Shown here: positions 12,610 through 24,262 of the stretch, piece by piece
How positions within the stretch are numbered: the first letter of the stretch is position 1
Layout: the number at the start of each line of letters is the position of its first letter
From: Primulina eburnea
Taxonomy: Eukaryota > Streptophyta > Magnoliopsida > Lamiales > Gesneriaceae
NCBI RefSeq assembly: GCF_022965805.1
Contig: NC_133103.1
Location: 29,006,329 to 29,070,328 of the forward strand
Reading direction: 5' to 3'
Length of the DNA stretch: 64,000 nucleotides
Translations under genes and position numbers: made by a program
The notes under the pieces: generated by a model
Database searches by the model: none
Seen by the model: the letters and a program-made list of their open reading frames with translations, nothing else
What the model was told of the DNA's origin: nothing

Positions 12610-13196
12610 TTGGTGCAAAACAAGATCCCACCGAAACTTAAGGAACCAGGGAGTTTTTCTATTCCTTGCATTATTGGAGATGTTGTTTTTCATAAAGCGT
12701 TATGTGATCTTGGTGCAAGTATTAACCTGATGTCTCTTTCTGTGTTTAGGAAACTTGGATTGGGAGAACCTAAGCCAACGCGGATGTCTTTACAACTAGC
12801 TGACAGATCTGTCAAGTACCCCCACGGAGTGATTGAGGATGTGCTAGTGAAAGTAGATAAGTTTATTTTTCCTGCTGATTTCATGGTGCTCGACATGGAA
12901 GAGGATATGAAGAAGCCATTGATTTTGGGGAGATCATTCCTTGCGACTGGCAAGGCCCTAATTGATGTTCAAGAAGGGAAGTTGAGATTGAGAGTGGGCA
13001 AGGAAGAGATTACTTTTGATGTTTTTAATGCACTTAAGCACACACTGCATTCTGATAGTTAATATAGAATTGATGTTGTTGATGCTCTCGTGTCTAACTA
13101 TGTGCAGGATGCTCTTGGGGACCCTTTAGAAGCCACCCTCACAATTGAATTGGAGGATGACGACTTGGACGAAGAAAAAGCTGAAATAGTGGCATA
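12610..13196 (+). pseudogene. E3 aspartic protease region (Athila type)
   Basis: The frame from 12610 to 13062 carries the Athila protease pattern: ALCDLGASINLMS near residues 31-43, with Asp-Leu-Gly in place of the usual Asp-Ser/Thr-Gly, and later ILGRSFLATGKALIDV. A TAA stop ends it at 13060-13062, but related coding sequence runs on to 13196. There E4 inserted, and the polyprotein continues after 34153. Confidence 0.82.
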
Positions 13197-13358
13197 CTTT
13201 ATGTAATGCCCGCGAATTTAGTTTGATACTTTAGAGTTGTTATGTACTATGAATAAGGGAATGAAAGAACAGACATGAAGAAGCGACGTTGCCATTGAGT
13301 TTAGTTGCAAAGTGTATTCTTGGAGAAGAAAGGACAGTGAACCCACACCAGAAAAGCC

Positions 13359-13630
13359 ACCGCACCTGCGGTAAATGAACAGAGACCAGACCGCACCCGC
13401 AGTAGAAAAGATAGCGCACCCGCGGTCGTTTTTTCTGAATTTGGGGAAGAGTTACAGCAGGCTCAGCGCACCAGCGGTGTGAAACAGAGCGCACCCGCGG
13501 TGCTGCTATAGTAGGGTCAGCGCACCCGCGGTATTTGACTGAGCACACCTGCGGTCGTTGATTATAGAATTTTGGATGGGAGGCCGTGAGCTTAGCGCAC
13601 CCGCGGTCTAGGAATGAGCGCACCCGCGGT
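13359..13630. repeat. E4 5' LTR dyad array (ACCGCACCCGCGGT type), nine motifs
   Basis: A 14-bp motif with ACCGC and GCGGT arms starts at 13359, 13390, 13413, 13465, 13488, 13519, 13542, 13594 and 13617. Spacings run 31, 23, 52, 23, 31, 23, 52, 23, so motifs come in 23-bp pairs with 75-bp and 129-bp higher-order periods. Several copies have AGCGC in the first arm. Confidence 0.88.
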
Positions 13631-14520
13631 GCGACGCACAGAATGGAAAATGAACCATGTGTCTTGGCCATGCAATATTAGTGCTGAATCTTCATTTCTA
13701 GCCTTGGATTACCGAGAGACAAGAGAGAAAAGCTTCATGAATCCTCAAATTTCTTCAAGTTTGGATTGGTTATTATGAAGAATCCAACCAACCGAATTTT
13801 AATCCGAGTATAGAGTATTGCTCCTTTCATCACAAGCTTGAAAAGGATGTAAGTATCTTTACATTTCAGTATGTTTTGAAGTTGAAAGGTTGGGGGAAAT
13901 TTTGATATGATTGAGATTATGTGTTCTTATGATTATTAGGAAGCTAGATTCGAAAATGAATTGAAGAAATATTACCGTACATGATTGTTATGATTTTCCA
14001 GCATGTATTAAGTTGAGATGATGCAGATTTCAGCATAGTACATGGTAGTCTTGAGGATTATGATTTGTTGAGATTTGATTATTGTCGTTTGAGTTAACCG
14101 GTATCGAGAAATTACGTCGTTATGCCGTCAAAATACACCGAGACAGAACATTGTTATGAACATGTATTGGTTTGAGTTGTGGATTGATATTGTGCATCTC
14201 AACATTGCCATTTCAGATTTGGATTGACAGATTTGATACCCCGACTTCGAGATTTCGACTTATTCCAACGAAAAGAAGGTATAATTCATGTTGATTCGGG
14301 AAGATACAACTCGAATTAGATTTGATTCAAGTTTCCCAAAATCACATAATAGATCTCTATACTTTGCTATGTTTGTACTTGATATTGATTTATATACAAG
14401 CATTGAGATAGGAGAGTCATTGGAAGATATGCCAAGTTCTAGACGTTCGGTGGTATCGAGGCATAGGAGAAGATCGAATCTGATTGTAGATATTCGATAC
14501 AGACAGGGCCGAAGTCTAGG

Positions 14521-14579
14521 AATAAGACGTACCGCCACCACGATTGGGAGGGTAGGTGGGAGACTTGTTACGTTTTATT
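14521..14579. other. Conserved LTR hairpin, E4 5' LTR copy
   Basis: The outer arms AATAAGACGT and ACGTTTTATT pair with one wobble, and the inner arms CCACC (14535-14539) and GGTGG (14555-14559) pair. The same architecture with other inner bases occurs in E5 and E7. Confidence 0.6.
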
Positions 14580-15106
14580 CACACCGGGATCCCTAGATTT
14601 AGATACGAGTCGAGTTAAAGAGTAAGAGTCGAATTGTTTTATCTGTATTCACTAATATTTCATAATTACTGAAACATGTGTTATGATTTATTATGAAATT
14701 GCATGACATGCATGTCTACATGTTTTATACTAGGATTTGTTCTCACCGGAGTTTCCGGCTGTTTTTGTGTCTGTATGTGTGCATAACAATAGGGGGAACG
14801 GGATCAGGGTCCAAATGAACTTGACGAAGATGAGAGATCGAGATAGCGTGGTGATCACGGGCGTAGAAGATTACTAGTGATTGTATATGTGACATGTAGT
14901 TGTACTAAAAACACTAGTTGGTATGATAACGTTGGAACAAGACATATATGTGTTTTTAATGAAATAAATTTGAGATAGATCTTGTGTATGATTTATATAC
15001 ATTTGTTTATCTTATTAAAATAAATTTTTTTATGACCCACATTTTTGAGCAAAGATCCAATTAATGCCAAAGAGAATTGAGTTAGAGCCCGGGTCCCCAC
15101 AACAGG

Positions 15107-15118
15107 TGGTATCAGAGC
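15107..15118 (+). other. E4 primer binding site (iMet)
   Basis: A perfect TGGTATCAGAGC five bases after the LTR end. Sequence from 15119 to 15361 is untranslated leader. Confidence 0.9.
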
Positions 15119-15361
15119 GATAGATCCTTTAGACTATGATAGAATAGAATTAGCAGGGGTAGATTGAATTCTGTTCCTTGCTTTTCTTGTGCTAGCATGA
15201 TTTATTGCTTTCATTATTACATGTTGTTTTGTTATCTGAGTTGATTTCAGCATGTATTTGGAAAGACTGATTCAGAACCGATTCTGGATCAGAGGTATAT
15301 GATCAGAGGAGGGCTGAGACAGATTGTATAGATTGTGTACTAATCCGTTTGATAATCAGAT

Positions 15362-17660
15362 ATGCCTCCTCGACGAGTACCACAACCAGTAGCAGGTCGA
15401 GCACCAGAATAGGGCAGTACTTCCAATTATCTGATGGATGTGACCGCTACTACGATGGAGACTTTGCTGAAAATGTTTCAGTCGTTTCGACCACCGACAC
15501 TGAAGGGCATCGAAAGTGCAGTTGAGTGTGAAAGCTGGCTCGATGACATCGAAATGCTATTTGATTACCTCGAGTACACTGATGAACGACGAGTTAAATT
15601 GGTTGGACATCAACTGCAAGAAGTGGCAAAGAACTGGTGGCTGACCACGAAGAGAGCATTGGAGCATCGTGGCACGGAGATCACTTGGAAAGTTTGTAAA
15701 GCAGAGTTCTATCAGCAATTCTTTCCCGTATCCTACCGAAAATACAAAGGTGCTGAATTTGCCAATTTGAGAGAGGGACAGCTGAACATCGAGGAATATG
15801 TGGCAAAGTTTCCGACATTGCTCCGATTTACTCCTCACGTCGCAGAGAGTGACGAGGCCGTTGCGGATCAGTTTATTAATAGCCTAAATCCGGAAATTTT
15901 TACCTTGGTGAATACCAGTAGACCAAACAACTTTTCAGATGTCTTGAACCGTGCCAAGGGGGCAGAAGCTGGATTGCTTAGGCAACGAAGCACTTCGTAT
16001 GTTGCTCCGACTCCGAGACCGCCACAACCATAAGTGGGGTGTATTCAATTCAGAGTTTTGATAACTTTTAATGACTTTTTTAAATGATAGACTTTTATGG
16101 ATTTGATAAATTTTTATTGACTTTTATGAAATCTCACAGATTTATAAACAGATTTATGTGGATTTATGTAGACTTTTTTGCAAGATTTTTATAGACTTTT
16201 GTAGATTTTTTTTTATAGAATTTTATAAATTTTGTACTTAACTATAACATGTGATTTTTTATTAATTTCTTTGAACCAATAATTAATTGACATATAAAAC
16301 ATATTCAATTTGAAATTATTTTTAATATTTATATTAATAAATAAATTTACTTATTTAAAAGTTAAATCGTTTAATCCTTACATGTATATATGTGGGTTTA
16401 TATGCATGTTTGTAAATTTTTTAAAATACATCAATTGATTAACATGTAATCTTATTTTTAAATTGATAATATAAATGTAAAAATAATATTATTTATTATT
16501 GTGTGAATATAATTTTGTATAAAAATATCATAGCTCACATATTAAATAAAAATACGAAAATGAATTTAAAAAATCATTGTTGTTACGAAACTATTCAATT
16601 ATTAAGAATTAAACAACATTTTTTTGATCATCTTTTATTATTATTGAATATTACATTAATTTGTATAAATCATAAATTAAAAATCACAAAATCAATTCTA
16701 TAATTCAAAATTTCCCCGTGTTATTAAAATAAAAAATTATTAAATAAACAATCAGTCAAAAAATGAAAAATTTAAAAAAGAAAGATGAAAATATATATAG
16801 AGATACACTTCGAAAATTTGAGAGAGTAATAGAAATAGATGAGAGAAGAGAAGATATGAAGATATGTGATGTGAAGCGACAAAGAGAGAGTTAGAAGTTT
16901 TTAAAATCCATTCAAATCTTTGGGGTGAACCAAATACAATTTTTTACAATTTGTAGTTGTACCTTAGGCTTTAATATTTGTATGTCAATGAATTCCATGG
17001 AGTTATTAAAAGTCCATGGAAAATTTGAATACCTGTAGACTTTTATAGAGTTTATAAAAGTCAATGTTAAATACCACTTGACTTTTTAAAACTCCATGAA
17101 AGTCTATTTTGAATACCACAAGACTTCTATAGAGTATGCAAAAGTCTTGATTGAATACCTCTAGATTTTTAAAATCTACAAAAGTCATTAAAAGTCAATA
17201 AATTTCCCACGTTGAACACACCCCCCTAAGTTCAACCACCTCCCATATTCAAGAGTGGTGGTAGTAGCAGCGGGAAGAAAGACCAGTTGAAAGCAAAGGG
17301 CAAACAGTTCAAGAGATCATAGAACAGTTCGTTGAGCTCCAGTGGATCACGACAGAGAGGTCCGGGCCAGAGTACATAGTATATAGGTGTGTATTGTAGT
17401 TCTTGTGGAGGCAGACATGCCACCGAGCAGTGTCAGGGTGTGATGGGTAGTTGTAACATCTCCAGACAGCAGGGATATTTCGCCAGAGTATGTCCATAGA
17501 AAGGGGTACCGCAAGCTCAGAGTGTAGGAGCATCTAGTTCAGTAGCTCAGCCTGAAAGACAAGATTCATCTGTTCATTCTTTTCAGCCCACTCCTACACA
17601 GACCCTGCCCAAAGCCAGAGGTAGCCAGACAGTGAGCCAACCTCCCAGACAGCAGGCTCG
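15362..17660 (+). pseudogene. gag: E4 gag pseudogene, split by a Harbinger-like insertion
   Basis: The start is ATG 15362 (MPPRRVPQP). A TAG at 15410-15412 stands where E5 has a Gln codon. The capsid block (15434-16030) has SAVECESWLDDIEMLF and later FFPVSYRKYKGAEF, closely matching E5 gag. Reading continues after the insertion at 17230 with a basic Ser/Lys-rich stretch and two zinc knuckles: the first ([14 protein letters not shown], near 17394-17435) is intact, while the second has Ser and Gln replacing expected residues. TAG stops occur after the insertion, for example at the CPQ position near 17498. Confidence 0.85.
16034..17226. mobile_element. Non-autonomous PIF/Harbinger-like DNA transposon
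   Basis: A 1193-bp AT-rich unit flanked by TAA at 16031-16033 and 17227-17229. Terminal inverted repeats are GTGGGGTGTATTCAA at the left and, on the other strand, GGGGGGTGTGTTCAA at the right, matching at 13 of 15 bases. Subterminal similarity continues through GACTTTTAATGACTTTT. A 3-bp TAA duplication with G-rich termini fits PIF/Harbinger. There is no transposase. Many short subterminal repeats built on GACTTTTATAGA are present. Confidence 0.75.
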
Positions 17661-19361
17661 ATTATTTGCACTGACAGAAGAACAGGCCCAAGATTCACAG
17701 GATGATGTGATTGTAGGTAACTGTTTTCTTTGCGGTTATTCTGATTATGTATTGATAGGTACGGGTGCATCTCATACATTCATTTCTGAGCGCTTTGCAT
17801 TGTTGGATTCATTGTCTGTCGAGTCATTATATATTGTAGTGTCTATTTCTTCTCCGTTGGGAAGTGGTCTTATATCTGTGACTTCAGTTAGACATTGTAT
17901 ACTACAGTTTGAGGGCCACGAGATTGATTTAGATTGTATTGTACTTGGGTTAGCTGATTTTGTCTGTATTGTCGGTATCCATATGTTAACCAAGTACAGA
18001 GCCACTGTAGATTGTTTCCAGAAGATTGTCAGGTTCAGACCAGAGATAGCTGACGAGTGGAAATTCTACGGTACGGGTTCCAGAGCTCAGATTCCCTTTA
18101 TATCTATGTTGTTTATTAGTCGATTGTTGCAGAAAGGAGCAGAGGGGTTCCTTATATATTCAGTAGATCTACTGATACCGAGTCCGTCATTGGTAGATCT
18201 GCCAGTGATACGTGAGTTTGCTGATGTATTCCCAGACGCGACTCCAGGGTTACCTCCAGCCCGAGAGGTTGATTCCAGCATTGATCTCATACCAGGTACA
18301 GTTCCGATATCTCGAGCTCCCTATAGAATGGCACCTATTGAATTGAAAGAATTGAAAGAACAGCTCGAAGATATGTTGGCCAAGGGTTACATCAGACCGA
18401 GTGTATCTCCTTGGGGCGCTCCAGTGTTATTTGTACGAAAGAAAGACGGTTCGATGAGATTGTGTATTGATTACCGGCAACTGAACAAGGCAACGATAAA
18501 GAACAAATATCAATTGCCTCGTATCGACGATTTATTTGATCAGTTGCAGGGTTCGTCTGTCTATTCAAAGATTGATCTGAGATCCAGATATCACCAGCTG
18601 AGAGTCAGAGATGTTGAATTAGAAGACAGCATTCCGAACCAGGTATGGACATCATGAATTTATTGTCATGTCTTTTGGTTTAACGAATGCTCCAGCGATG
18701 TTTATGGGGTTAATGAACCGTGTCTTTCAGAAATATCTGGATGAGTTTGTTATTGTTTTTATTGATGATATTCTGGTATATTCCAAGAGTATGATTGAAC
18801 ATGCCGAACATTTAAGAACTGTGTTACAGACACTGAGAAATGAGAAATTATATGTTAAACTGTCAAAGTGTGAGTTTTGGCTAAGACATGTTGTCTTTTT
18901 GGGGCATATAATATCTGGAGACGGTATTTCTGTTGATCCAAGCAAAGTCAAGGCAGTAATCAGTTGGACTAGACCGACTTCAGTGCCAGAGATACGCAGT
19001 TTCATGGGTTTGGCAGGGTACTATCGACGATTTATTAAAGATTTCTCCAGTATAGCGAAGCCAATGACCTAAATAACATAGAAGAATGCGCCATTTGTGT
19101 GGTCTGAAGCCTGTGAGTCTAGCTTCTTGGAGTTAAAGAGATGACTGACCAGTGCTCCTGTATTGACTATCCCTTCAGGTACTGGTGATTTCGTTGTATA
19201 TTGTGATGCATCTCACAAAGGGCTAGGATGTGTTCTTATGCAGCGAGGACATGTGATTGCATATGCCTCGAGACAGTTGAAGTCACACGAAACTCGTTAC
19301 CCAATTCATGATCTTGAATTGGCAGCCATTGTATTTACACTGAAGATATGGCGACACTATC
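17661..19361 (+). pseudogene. pol: E4 protease, RT and start of RNase H
   Basis: The protease motif is altered from the DTGASHTF seen in E5 to [10 protein letters not shown] (about 17758), so the catalytic Asp is lost. RT covers 18230-19070 with [11 protein letters not shown], a frameshift near 18625-18668, and [10 protein letters not shown] at about 18758. TAA and TAG near 19070-19082 replace Gln codons, and TGA at 19141-19143 replaces an Arg codon. RNase H begins with [13 protein letters not shown] near 19192. The frame is cut at 19361 by the copia element, inside the RHYL motif, and resumes at 30448. Confidence 0.87.
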
Positions 19362-20283
19362 TGATAGGATCGGATAATCGAGTAAAGAGTGTTTAGAAGG
19401 GGGGGTTGAATAAACACTCCTCGAATTTAAAATATTCTTCGATAATATAAATTCAATTCTGTTACAAACTGAAACTGAATATCCCTTCGGTCAATAACAA
19501 TCAGTTAAACTGAATAAAATAGTTGCGGAAAACTAACTGACTGAAAGATAGAGTATATAACTGAAAATGATAAATGAAGTAATGACACCACAATTTGTTT
19601 CTAGATGTTCGGAGAATTGAATAACTCCTACGTCACCCCTTCTATCACGAATATAGGATATCCACTAAAAGACTTTGATCAAATACACGACACTGTACTG
19701 ACCCACTTCAGTTTGGACTTATCAATTTGCCAAAACTGAAACTCTTAGCATACAACACTTTTATAGATCGTAACTGATCTTTAGCACAACTTAGAAAATC
19801 TATCAACAATTTCAAAATGCTATTTAAGCTCGAGAATGTAGTCTTGAATACTACTGATAAGACTAATAAGCGTGAGCTTTTATATCTGATTGTGAGTAGA
19901 TATTTTTGCAATGTAACAGCAAGTAGAATGAGATAACTGAAATTCGGTGATTCTTCAGTTGCTGCCTTCGACTATTTATAGGCTTTCCTCTCAACAGTAA
20001 CATCAAAGAATGTTTGAAAATTCTAACCGTTGATTGCCACGTCGATATATTCTGACAATCGTACACTGTTCATTCTGCAATGCGGCGTTCCACTACTAGT
20101 TGCAGGTATATGTACTATTTTGTCTGTTTTCGCTTTCAACTGATGACGTGTACAACTGAGAGGTTAGCTGGTAACGAATCAGTTGCCGAGAATGAACTTC
20201 AGTTGAGCAGATGATGTGTTTAGTTGATGATCAGTTCAGTTGGTAAGTCTTTTTGTCAAAACACCGGAATTAAGTTTCCAACA
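19362..20283 (-). repeat. Copia 3' LTR (left copy)
   Basis: Reads TGTTGGAAACTT to CCTATCA on the minus strand. It carries a TATAAATAG box near 19970-19980 (minus) and many CAGTT/AACTG words, densest at 20100-20260. It differs from the right copy by scattered changes and a 15-bp indel near 20240. Confidence 0.9.
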
Positions 20284-20297
20284 ATTTCCCCCTTTAT
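20284..20297 (-). other. Copia polypurine tract
   Basis: On the minus strand this reads AAAGGGGGAAATT directly before the 3' LTR. It primes plus-strand DNA synthesis. Confidence 0.75.
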
Positions 20298-20426
20298 GTT
20301 GTTTGACAAAACTCAGAATAAAGTATAACTGAATGACTGAACTCTTGTAGATAAAATAAGATGTAGATTCAACTGAACTCATATTCTTCATAGATACAAG
20401 AATTAAGATTACTTTTGCTAAGATTA

Positions 20427-23041
20427 CTAACTAAAACTAAAATCAGTTTCCTTCCCCTTTTTGTCAAACAGCTCCAACTTAGAAGATAATTTTCTAACAT
20501 CAATAGATAGGAGATGGACAGAGTCGGAAATATTGCTGATGGCAGTAGTCATGGCAACTTGAAGCAATTCGATTTTTCTTGAAACAAGAGATTCTACACT
20601 ATCGACTCGTTTGTGGATAGAGTCTTGAGTGGCAGTGAGACTGTAAAATATCCCTCTGTTTTCCTGTACATTGTCAACTGCAAAAGTCAGAGAGGTAACG
20701 GCTGCTTGTATGGCGTTCAGTTTTTCTAAGTTGAACTGATGGGAAGAATCCAACTTCAGAGTATGTGACACTGAGTGTTCTGAATTTTCAATATGGCAGT
20801 GATAATTTGTTGCATACTTTCTTGCATATGCTGAACTTCTTCAAAAATAAGATCAATATCTGATGAAGATGGAGGAGGAGACTGATGAGATGTTCCTGGT
20901 TCTTTTGTCGTCTGTTCAGAAATGACTAAAGCTTGTTCAGTTGAAACTGTATCAGCAACATTCTGAACTGGAACATCAGTTACAATAATTTCTCCTTGAA
21001 CTGGAGGCGGTGAGGGTGGATTCTGATCGGCAGAAGAACTGGCTAGATGAATGGCAGATGGTAATAAGATCAAAACTGGTGCCTCTAAAGAATGAACGTG
21101 AGAATCAATTGGCACATCAGTCGAAATATCTTGGTCTGCAACTGGATCTGGCTGAACTGGTTCTTCTGATGAAATGGTGACCTCTGGATGGATTTGATCA
21201 GTAGAGTGATCAACTGGATTAGACATACATTCACTCAATTTAGTATCATGTACCACTGCTTGGATAATTTCTTCAATGTTTGCAAAGGAAAGCTCGGCTT
21301 CAGTGTACAGTTGCTGTTCAGCAGGAGATGGTTGAGGCATATCCTGAACTGACCTTTCAGTTGGAACCAAAGCATGTCCTGAGGATGTTTGTTCAACTGT
21401 ATCCTCTTCATCAGTATCTGAATTTCCTTGATGAAGAACCAACCCCTGATCCATTTCCCAAAATCTGATTTGAGATTGTAACCCAAGCAAATCGGTATCA
21501 AGCTGAGTAATTACTGCTTGATCAGCAAATGCAGTAGGATTTGTTGGAACATAGTTGTCTTTCAATTTGCTAACAATTTGAGCCAACTTCTTAGCTCTCA
21601 CTTGATCAAACAAATAAGATTTTCTTTCCATCGCCTGAGCAATTGTTGCAGCTTTCACCGTTCTTAGAACCTAAGCTTCCAACTTTATGAAGGTGTTCAG
21701 CTGAGATTTCTTCTTTAGTTGCTTGGCAAATATTTGTTTGCGAAAGGCTGTCCAAGCATCGTAGGACTGAATTTTTGAAGCTGCATAGCTATTAACCTTT
21801 GCCCAAACAAGGTCAATATGTGTCTGAATGGCATTAGAAGGTCTGGGCTCTTCAATCAGCTTACCCTTGCCATTATCAGTGCTCAGAATGTGAGGGATTT
21901 CCAATCCAGTTCGAGTTGATTCCACCACTTCTATAAATTTTATCCCTTTGGGTCGAGCAGGTGCCACAGTGGCAGGGCGAGTGATTTGAATCAGAGGCGC
22001 TTTGGTCCTAACTGATTCCTTTTCGGCACCAACTGAAGCTTCTGCTGGAATGATTTTCAAAGGAACTGCTTCTATTGGTTGCTGACCATCTGAAGAAATA
22101 ATTGTATCAGAAGGAATGGATACCTCGGCAGTTGTGGATTTAACCCTTTGGGTTCTCGGTTTCTTGGCAATCTGAGGAGATGGAGTTTTCTCTGAGTCCG
22201 AATTACTCAAAATTAATTTCCTCTTAGCCATTTTCAGTTGAGCCAAAGTTTTGGCATTCTTCACTGATTTTGGGGCTGCTTTCTCAGTCCCAATCTCTTG
22301 TTTGATCTTGACAAACTGAGCAGGAAAAATGTCCAGTTTGGTTCTCAGTGGCATAGTGTTCTTTGCATTAAAAACTTTAAACCTTGATGATCTTTCTGAG
22401 TCATCAGCCACTAATCCTTTCAATTTCAGCAGATAACTAAGTTGTACATCAAATCCCTTGGATTGTTTAGAAGACAGAAACATATTCTTCAGAACATTAA
22501 ATATAAGGTGCTTACAGTTGAATTGACGATCAGCCATAATAACAGAAATGGTTTGAAATTTCTCCAAAGTAAGGGCAACAAATGATCCAGCTTTTGCCAA
22601 AAGCCCTTTGGCCACAACATCAGCAAGTAACTGAACTTCATACTTCAGTTCTTTCTTTGGATCGGAGACTTTGATCTTCCGTCCATCAGCAGAGAGTACG
22701 GTTTGCATCTCTTCAATGTCAGACGCCTTAACATCCGAGAGTTGTGCCAATCCAGCAGAAGGTAGAGAGAAAATTTCTCCAAAGGAGTCTTCAGAAATGG
22801 TCAGAGATTGATCATTGACCATAGAAATTATGTTGCCATCAGAGTCGACCTTACCGGTGGAATAGAAATCTTGAAGTTCTTTTGGGTAGATTTCTTGAGA
22901 TGATGTACCCAAAAACGTCCGTAATCCAGCAGTCTCAAGTTTTTGGAAAACTTTCTTGACATCATCATCACCGAAAGATAGTATTGACCCAAAATTGATA
23001 GCCATAGCATTGAGCATATAAGCGGGAACTGGAGTTGCCAT
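20427..23041 (-). pseudogene. Copia third ORF (unknown function), broken by one stop and one frameshift
   Basis: The preferred start is the ATG at 23041 (MATPVPAYMLN). A TAG at 21671-21673 breaks an otherwise continuous frame to 20756, and a shift near 20760-20790 leads into the last part (to 20427). The whole would be about 870 residues. The first 250 look globular (FYSTGKVDSDGN, then LTISEDSFGEIFSLP). The middle is Pro/Ser/Glu/Thr-rich with basic KKPR and KRK patches, likely disordered. The last 115 resemble a coiled coil. Its place after RNase H matches the so-called env-like ORF of Sireviruses, but I see no signal peptide or membrane segment. Function unknown. Confidence 0.65.
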
Positions 23042-23644
23042 TTCGAACTGATTGAATGCCTGAAAGAAAAGTTGAAGGATGAAACTTGTTCTTGCTCTCA
23101 AAAATCTGTGGATAATCGCAAAGTAAAACTGAAATGAAGCGGGGAATGGTACATATGTACGTGACTATTCAAATTCTGGACACGTGTCAGTCCATAGAAA
23201 TTCTGAATTACAACGTGTGTACGTGTGCCAAATGCGTGTGTATATGAACGATTTTAAATGTGTCCACGTTGACACTAATCATTTACTGAAAAACAGCATT
23301 TAATGCTTGAAAGACAGTCACTTCGCTTGATTTTGAATATAATAGGTTTAATTAGTTAACGTATATGAGAAGATTAGTGAGACGCTCAACTGAACGATCA
23401 GTTGTCAGACTATGTCCTTTCAGTGGAGAGCTGACTAATCAGTTGTCTTCTCAGTTAACCTCTTAAAAACCAATATTCCCCTTAATAAATGTAATAAAGA
23501 AAATGATGATAATATAAGCAAGATTAAGTAAGGAAATTCTGATGCTTGGTAGAGTAATCGTCATTAAAAATGTCCTTTCATCTTCCTCGACCTGGTCTAT
23601 AAATAAGAGTTAAAGAGTTAGTCACAAGTATATCAGCAAAAAAA
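23042..23644. promoter_or_regulatory. Divergent intergenic region of the copia element
   Basis: AT-rich, non-coding DNA between the third ORF (minus) and the antisense gene (plus). CTATAAATA at 23599-23607 lies about 40 bp before the ATG of the antisense gene. Several CAGTT/AACTG words and ACGTG-type boxes occur (near 23160-23270). A minus-strand TATA-like word lies near 23335-23360. A bidirectional promoter is an inference. Confidence 0.45.
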
Positions 23645-24043
23645 ATGGAAGGTGCAAGTAGCTCAAACGTTTCTCCATTCTCTCTGCAGGCCAGAAAATC
23701 TGCCATTGAAGATGAGGTCTTCTCTGCTAGTCTTCCCTACTGGGAAGAGTTACTGGAGCTTGAGCTCCTGTACAACTCTGGAAGGGCTACCACCTTCAAA
23801 CGGATGGCACAGCTGAGAGAAGTGCGGGAGCACTTAAACATTTCTGCGGGGGTGGACGTCTTCAAAGATGGTCATCTCTACCAGCTGATGCTTCGAAAGG
23901 AGCTGGAGACTCTCAATCGCATAGCTTCTTCGCACAGCTTCTGCAAGACATCTTCCTCAGCTCTAGCTGTTTGGTTGAGGATTTGGATAGCTGATGTAGA
24001 AGAAATATATGAAAATGTAGTCCTGGCCAATATTTATGGTTAA
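23645..24043 (+). CDS. Antisense 132-residue ORF inside the copia element, function unknown
   Basis: An intact ATG-to-TAA frame, opposite to the element's own genes, between RNase H and the third ORF. The start (MEGASSSNVSPF) follows an A-rich leader and a TATA box at 23599-23607. The protein is mixed alpha-helical, rich in Glu and Leu (PYWEELLELELLYNSG, then LREVREHLNIS), with no signal peptide, membrane segment or motif I recognise. It does not overlap a sense gene, so it is not a shadow frame. Additional sense or antisense ORFs are known in several plant LTR elements; whether this is a captured host fragment is open. Confidence 0.55.
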   Translation: MEGASSSNVSPFSLQARKSAIEDEVFSASLPYWEELLELELLYNSGRATTFKRMAQLREVREHLNISAGVDVFKDGHLYQLMLRKELETLNRIASSHSFCKTSSSALAVWLRIWIADVEEIYENVVLANIYG

Positions 24044-24262
24044 AGAAAATGTTTATTTTGTTTTATCGTCGTTTTTCTTTTTCCTGCACGTAATGAGCTT
24101 TGTGAGATACTATACAAACATATGAGCTGATGAAACGCTAACTGATAGAAGATTAACTGACATCAGTTGAGAGTCATAAAATTAATTAACTGAAGAGTCA
24201 GTAATTGACAGCAAAACTGAAAAATGAATTAAGCACCAAGACAAACATAACAACTGATTAGG

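Larger units (their letters stand above)
13202..15101 (+). repeat. E4 5' LTR
   Basis: 1900 bp, closely matching the 3' LTR (1903 bp). It contains the CACCCGCGGT dyad array, a conserved hairpin at 14521-14579 and the terminal GAGCCCGGGTCCCCACA block shared with E5. Confidence 0.93.

Noticed and set aside
13359..13630. Regular repeats resembling a CRISPR array
   Set aside because: The genome is a plant's, motifs are short dyads with uneven 23/52 spacing, spacers are themselves similar, and no cas genes exist.
13240..13671. Minus-strand frame with repeated RVRS..RGCA peptides (also 32283-32765 and 47302-47589, 53974-54207 on plus)
   Set aside because: These are translations through the dyad arrays of LTRs. 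The peptide repeat follows the DNA repeat, and no start context or conserved domain exists.
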